A stretch of DNA of 64,000 nt from contig JBKHFH010000001.1 in assembly GCA_046540335.1 (NCBI GenBank), positions 22,102 through 86,101 of the forward strand, read 5' to 3'. Position numbers and translations under genes: made by a program. The first letter of the stretch is position 1. Each line of letters starts with the position of its first letter. The notes beneath the pieces are model-generated. The model worked only from the letters and a program-made list of their open reading frames with translations. It searched no databases and was not told the DNA's origin. Of this stretch, positions 61,050 to 64,000 are shown one piece after another. Source of the stretch: Natronoplasma sp046540335 (GTDB lineage: Archaea; Thermoplasmatota; Thermoplasmata; Halarchaeoplasmatales; Halarchaeoplasmataceae).

Positions 61050-61512
61050 CTATTTAATGGATTGAGTCTTGATAATTAAAGTTAAGCATGACCTACCTGA
61101 AGCGAGGTATGAATGAGATTATACCTAATCCTCAATGACGAGGTTCTTTGTAGATTTCACTAGGTGGGTATTATCTATCTACTCGAAATGTCACTGCTTA
61201 CAGGTGTTTAACTTAAAATCTGTTTATAATCCTCCTTCTTCTTCCTTCCCTGCACCCCTTCTAGAAAACATAGTATAATGTGAGGGATGGGAATTTCACG
61301 CATAATTGTATACAACCATCCCTCTTTTATGAATTTTAAAATAAAATATGATAATGCGTGGGAAGGGAAACTAACGCCTATTTGGATACAAATCTACGGT
61401 TCAGATTATTTCTGTCCGATAAATCCTCTATTCACTAGTCCGATTGATAAGAGAAAATAAAAGGATGAAATGGTTTTTTTCATCTATCGTTGCTATTATT
61501 TGATTGAGATTC
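61050..61512. other. Gene-free stretch with inverted repeats and a degenerate repeat copy
   Basis: No convincing gene in 463 bases on either strand. It holds the degenerate copy 61150-61187 (see repeat), an inverted repeat GAGGGATGG/CCATCCCTC (61282-61290 with 61316-61324) whose loop contains the palindrome TTGTATACAA (61306-61315), and a CACGCAT/ATGCGTG pair (61297-61303 with 61354-61360). AT-rich promoter-like sequences for the DUF1624 gene lie at the left edge. Confidence 0.6.
61150..61187. repeat. Degenerate repeat, copy A (partner at 63698-63735)
   Basis: Begins GTAGAT, continues TTCACTAG and ends ATCTATCT-CTC, agreeing with 63698-63735 at about three quarters of positions, allowing one indel. 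The two copies flank the secreted protease gene in the same orientation. In the second copy the sequence lies just upstream of, and in frame with, a 71-codon frame; here the frame is broken. Confidence 0.5.
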
Positions 61513-63351
61513 TCACTGCTTTTTACTTCTCTTCCGGTAGATAGCTACAGCGATGATCGTAGCCGTTAACAGAAGTAGCGACGTGAATCCAGGAGTGTCG
61601 TCACCGCCATCATCGTCTCCATCATCTGATTCCTCAACTGTGATCTCTACTGTGTCAGTATCATTGTTACCAGCTTCATCTGTAACTGTGAGTTCTACAG
61701 TATAATTACCTGCTTTGTCATAAGTATAGTTGATCTGTTCGCCAGTCTCATTCTTGCCGTTATCCAAGTGCCATTGATAACTGGCTATACCAATATTGTC
61801 CGATGAATCTGAAGCGTTTAGCGTGAACTCTTCATCAACAGTTACCGTCTGATTGTCTCCCGCATCAGCTGTAGGCGGGATGGTATCTTCACTTCCCTCT
61901 TCTTCGAAATTAGCTGTTATATTCTTGTCCTCGTCCATTGTTATGGTTATCTGGTCATCCTCCGTATAGTTGGCTTCTATATCGCCCGTCCATTCAGCGA
62001 ACTCCCATCCCTCCTCCGGAATAGCGGTTAGTTCTACTTCTTCTCCAACCTGATAGCTCTCGAGTTCAGGTTCTATTTTGACTTCACCTTCTCCTTGAGT
62101 ATCAACTTCTAGTTCATACTCTTCGCCTTCTAATGGGGATAGAGTCTGATCGCCTATAGTTGTCATGCCGTAAAACCAGCTCCTGCTCATAAGGTCGTCT
62201 TCGACGGTATCTTTCCACCAACTCCGCATGGCCTCTCCTAGGCTCTTACCATTTGCCAGCGGTTCGTAGTAGTTCTCAAATTCCAACATCGATCCGGACT
62301 TTGTACTTCCCACGTTTGCCAATCCGTAATCTTCTGTCAAAGCGTACCATCCACACAGATTATTTTCTAAAGTATAATCTGCAGAGCCACAGGTGAAAAC
62401 ATTCTGGAATAGAGATCGTTGTCCTTCTTCATAAAGATCTCTTGACGTAAAGTTTCCTCCACTACCCTTCGGTCCTCCGTCCTTTCTGAAAGCGTGTCTT
62501 CTAGGAGAGTGATTCGCGTGGCACATTATCTGTACCGACTCATAACCCTCTCTTAATCTCTGAGCGTAGTCTTTGGCCCTCGTGGTGTCGGTGTCGTTCA
62601 CGATGTTCTCTTCATTGTAAAGTGTTGTCAGTCCCTTTTTATATTCGTCTGTCCATGACTCCCAGTCATCGTCGATATACAGAAGAGCTTCATCATTTAA
62701 ACTCAGATTCCCTCTCCTGTACTGGTAAACTTTTTCGAAATAATTTTCATAGAGAGCGACTTCTTCTGCCCAATCGGTTTGGATACTTAATCTACCTAAC
62801 CATATCTCTGGATCTAGATCACCCTCTCCCGGAAGATGCTCGTCGTATACTCCGCTGTTGTTGCTATCTCTCCAAGTGCCGTCTAAATCCTTGAAGTAGA
62901 GGTCAATGGGAAATCTTGTGTATCTTCCTTTCCCGTAATCATTTGAGAGCTCAAACTCAGCGTAGGGTAAATTTCCCACGAAGAAAGTGCCTACCAAATT
63001 GTTATTTTCATATCCTTCCTTCAAAAAAGATCTTATCTCGCTGGCATTAGAGTATTCATTTTCGATTATCTTCACGTCTAGATCTCTAGTTTCCTCTACA
63101 TCCTCTTTATATTGAGTGAGGTGTTCATCCAAAGGCTCTTGAACGGTGGAATTAACCAAGACGTACATTGTAGGAATATCATCCCTCTCAATATCAAACT
63201 CACGGTCTAGATTTACATCTCGATCCGAATTTGCAGAGACAACCTCACTAGTAAAATCAAAATAGCCACCAAAGGAGGCAAATATACTTACAACCAGTAA
63301 CACCACTACACTAACCGTCAGATATCTTTTTAAATTTTCATTCATATTCAT
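61513..63351 (-). CDS. Secreted gingipain-type cysteine protease (C25) with PKD domain and PGF-CTERM tail
   Basis: 612 residues. Signal segment 9-30; protease domain about 60-410 with DLYFKDLDGTW, PEIWLGRLS, a histidine pair in CHANHSPRR (His278/281) and the catalytic cysteine in VFTCGSADY (Cys321). Residues about 411-484 form an InlB-type beta repeat (GEEVELTAIPEEGWEFAEWT), about 490-575 a PKD domain, then a Ser/Asp/Gly linker and PGF (587-589), a hydrophobic helix and RKRSKK. That tail is the archaeosortase A sorting signal. It should act outside the cell on proteins. Monocistronic. Confidence 0.92.
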   Translation of the reverse strand: MNMNENLKRYLTVSVVVLLVVSIFASFGGYFDFTSEVVSANSDRDVNLDREFDIERDDIPTMYVLVNSTVQEPLDEHLTQYKEDVEETRDLDVKIIENEYSNASEIRSFLKEGYENNNLVGTFFVGNLPYAEFELSNDYGKGRYTRFPIDLYFKDLDGTWRDSNNSGVYDEHLPGEGDLDPEIWLGRLSIQTDWAEEVALYENYFEKVYQYRRGNLSLNDEALLYIDDDWESWTDEYKKGLTTLYNEENIVNDTDTTRAKDYAQRLREGYESVQIMCHANHSPRRHAFRKDGGPKGSGGNFTSRDLYEEGQRSLFQNVFTCGSADYTLENNLCGWYALTEDYGLANVGSTKSGSMLEFENYYEPLANGKSLGEAMRSWWKDTVEDDLMSRSWFYGMTTIGDQTLSPLEGEEYELEVDTQGEGEVKIEPELESYQVGEEVELTAIPEEGWEFAEWTGDIEANYTEDDQITITMDEDKNITANFEEEGSEDTIPPTADAGDNQTVTVDEEFTLNASDSSDNIGIASYQWHLDNGKNETGEQINYTYDKAGNYTVELTVTDEAGNNDTDTVEITVEESDDGDDDGGDDTPGFTSLLLLTATIIAVAIYRKRSKKQ

Positions 63352-63493
63352 CCTTTTTCCTCCGTATCTTCAAATACTCATTCTAAGGTGTAATTGATTG
63401 TCAATCCCAGTTTTATTTACCATATTTATAAGTTAGGAGTGAGATTTATAAACGCTTTTTTCCTAATCCTGCTATAATTCACTTGTTTTCATC

Positions 63494-63709
63494 CTATTTG
63501 TGTCTTTTCCGCATGATTTCAGGTAAGGTGGTCAGACTTAACTTCAATTTCAGCTGAAGGAGAATACCGCCCCGCCGTATGTGGCGGAGCTTAATGTATA
63601 TCCTCGCCAGAATGTTGTCCTGAAAGCGGAACTCTAGCTTACTCAAAGACTCTCTAGCTTCACAATCCTGCTGGTTCCCCTTTTTGAAGGAGTCGTTGTA
63701 GATCTTCAC
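63494..63709 (-). pseudogene. Degenerate frame of a possible mobile-element or repeat family
   Basis: A 71-codon frame (open upstream to about 63757, without a start there) reading DDTLLVKIYNDSF then EARESLSKLEFRFQDNILAR and IYIKLRHIRRGGILLQLKLK. It is basic, helical and not a family I can name. Its upstream segment matches the broken copy at 61150-61187, so it looks like the surviving piece of a repeated, decayed gene, perhaps a transposase. No terminal repeats were found. Confidence 0.4.
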
Positions 63710-63735
63710 TAGCAGCGTATCATCTATCTCCTCAA
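63698..63735. repeat. Degenerate repeat, copy B (partner at 61150-61187)
   Basis: See copy A. On the minus strand this copy encodes the stretch DLEEIDDTLLVKIY-like residues that runs into the 71-codon frame. Confidence 0.5.
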
Positions 63736-63780
63736 GGTCCTCCTTATCAACATTCTACTGATGAAATTTCACAGTTGTTA

Positions 63781-63906
63781 AGGGCTTTCTCCCGGAAGCC
63801 CTACAGTGTTTTTAGTGCATTTTTTGTGAAAAAACCCCTTCCCCCTTCCGATAACTTACTCACAAGTTCGTAAGATTATCGACACGGAGGAATCTGAGAT
63901 TCCTCC
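63781..63906. repeat. Three adjacent hairpins next to the tRNA
   Basis: AGGGCTT/AAGCCCT (63781-63787 with 63796-63802), the imperfect CGATAACTTAC/GTAAGATTATCG (63849-63859 with 63870-63881) and the perfect nine-pair GGAGGAATC/GATTCCTCC with a three-base loop (63886-63894 with 63898-63906). The first is followed by T runs. They lie between the degenerate frame and the tRNA and could be element ends, terminators or processing structures. Confidence 0.5.
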
Positions 63907-63946
63907 TATTTCCAAATTTTTTCGTTTCACTCAAAAATATTGAAAA

Positions 63947-64000
63947 TGCGAGGGATGGGATTTGAACCCACGGACCCCTGCGGGACAGGATTTCCCATCA
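63947..64000 (-). tRNA. Class II tRNA, 3' part (probably tRNA-Leu), cut by the window edge
   Basis: On the minus strand the T arm GTGGG-TTCAAAT-CCCAT... (stem ATGGG/CCCAT region) leads into acceptor strand CCCTCGC and discriminator A. Upstream lies a long variable arm containing CCCGCAGGGG, so it is Leu or Ser type; the A discriminator favours Leu, as archaeal tRNA-Ser has G. The anticodon and 5' half fall outside the window, and an intron cannot be excluded. Confidence 0.75.

Noticed and set aside
63494..63757. Calling the degenerate frame a named transposase
   Set aside because: No catalytic motif or terminal repeat could be seen, so the family stays open.
1..64000. CRISPR array, rRNA genes, complete insertion sequence, replication origin
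   Set aside because: No regularly spaced repeats, rRNA signatures, intact transposase or Orc1/Cdc6-linked origin repeats were noticed when reading both strands.

Overview
The window reads as one contiguous piece of archaeal chromosome of moderate GC. It carries the archaeal S10-spc ribosomal gene order with archaeal-only components (eL32, eL19, eS4, SUI1/aIF1 and RNase P protein Rnp1 inside the operon), TATA-box promoters, a mixture of leaderless genes and genes with GGAGGTGAT-type ribosome binding sites, and archaeal proteins such as prefoldin, LX (eL20), Nog1, DphB, Trm5 and type II Map. An alkyltransferase-endonuclease V fusion of the kind described in Ferroplasma, a DUF6015-like protein, an archaeosortase and a gingipain-type protease together point to Thermoplasmatota, probably an anaerobic protein-degrading heterotroph (the Marine Benthic Group D type is a reasonable guess). 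Many proteins carry strongly acidic segments, which would suit a salty habitat. The lineage and lifestyle are inference.

Layout. 1-14394 (minus strand): uL3 to SecY operon, followed by a DUF106 insertase and a partial cytidylate kinase. 14400-21200: small genes, tRNA-Pro(CGG), tRNA-Arg(CCT), an ftsY-pfdA-eL20 operon, eL15 behind a structured leader, Nog1 and an FKBP chaperone. 21259-33186: UDP-sugar dehydrogenase, MscS channel, THEP1, methyltransferase, cyanophycinase-like peptidase, an aspartase-fumarate reductase operon and a Sulfolobus-type 2-oxoacid:ferredoxin oxidoreductase with a small Cys-rich companion. 33199-42092: GyrI-like protein, adenosine/SAH-type deaminase, archaeosortase A, a MoaD/SAMP-like protein, korDABC, a CPBP protease and an acyl-CoA synthetase. 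42170-56448: informational and repair genes (TrmI, AGT-EndoV, HDAC-like hydrolase, Map, Sua5, MBL hydrolase, XPD/DinG-like helicase, IleS, DphB, Trm5, Rnp4, HTH-Nudix). 56591-64000: an accessory-looking end with a 1109-residue STAND/TPR regulator, a DUF1624 membrane protein, a secreted C25 (gingipain-type) protease with a PGF-CTERM tail, degenerate repeats, a cluster of hairpins and the 3' part of a class II tRNA.

How the genes fit together. The secreted C25 protease would feed peptides to the cell and the archaeosortase 26 kb away is the expected processor of its PGF-CTERM tail. Amino acids could be deaminated and oxidised by the two ferredoxin-linked oxidoreductases, while aspartate could be drained through aspartase and fumarate reductase to succinate; the cyanophycinase-like enzyme may supply aspartyl peptides. 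The most interesting items are this aspartate/fumarate cluster without membrane anchors, the Cys-rich companion of the oxidoreductase, structured leaders ahead of eL15 and ileS, two adjacent genes (DUF106 and cmk) that seem to need AUU/AUA starts, and the repeat- and hairpin-rich right end next to a tRNA gene. No CRISPR array, intact insertion sequence or rRNA gene was seen.
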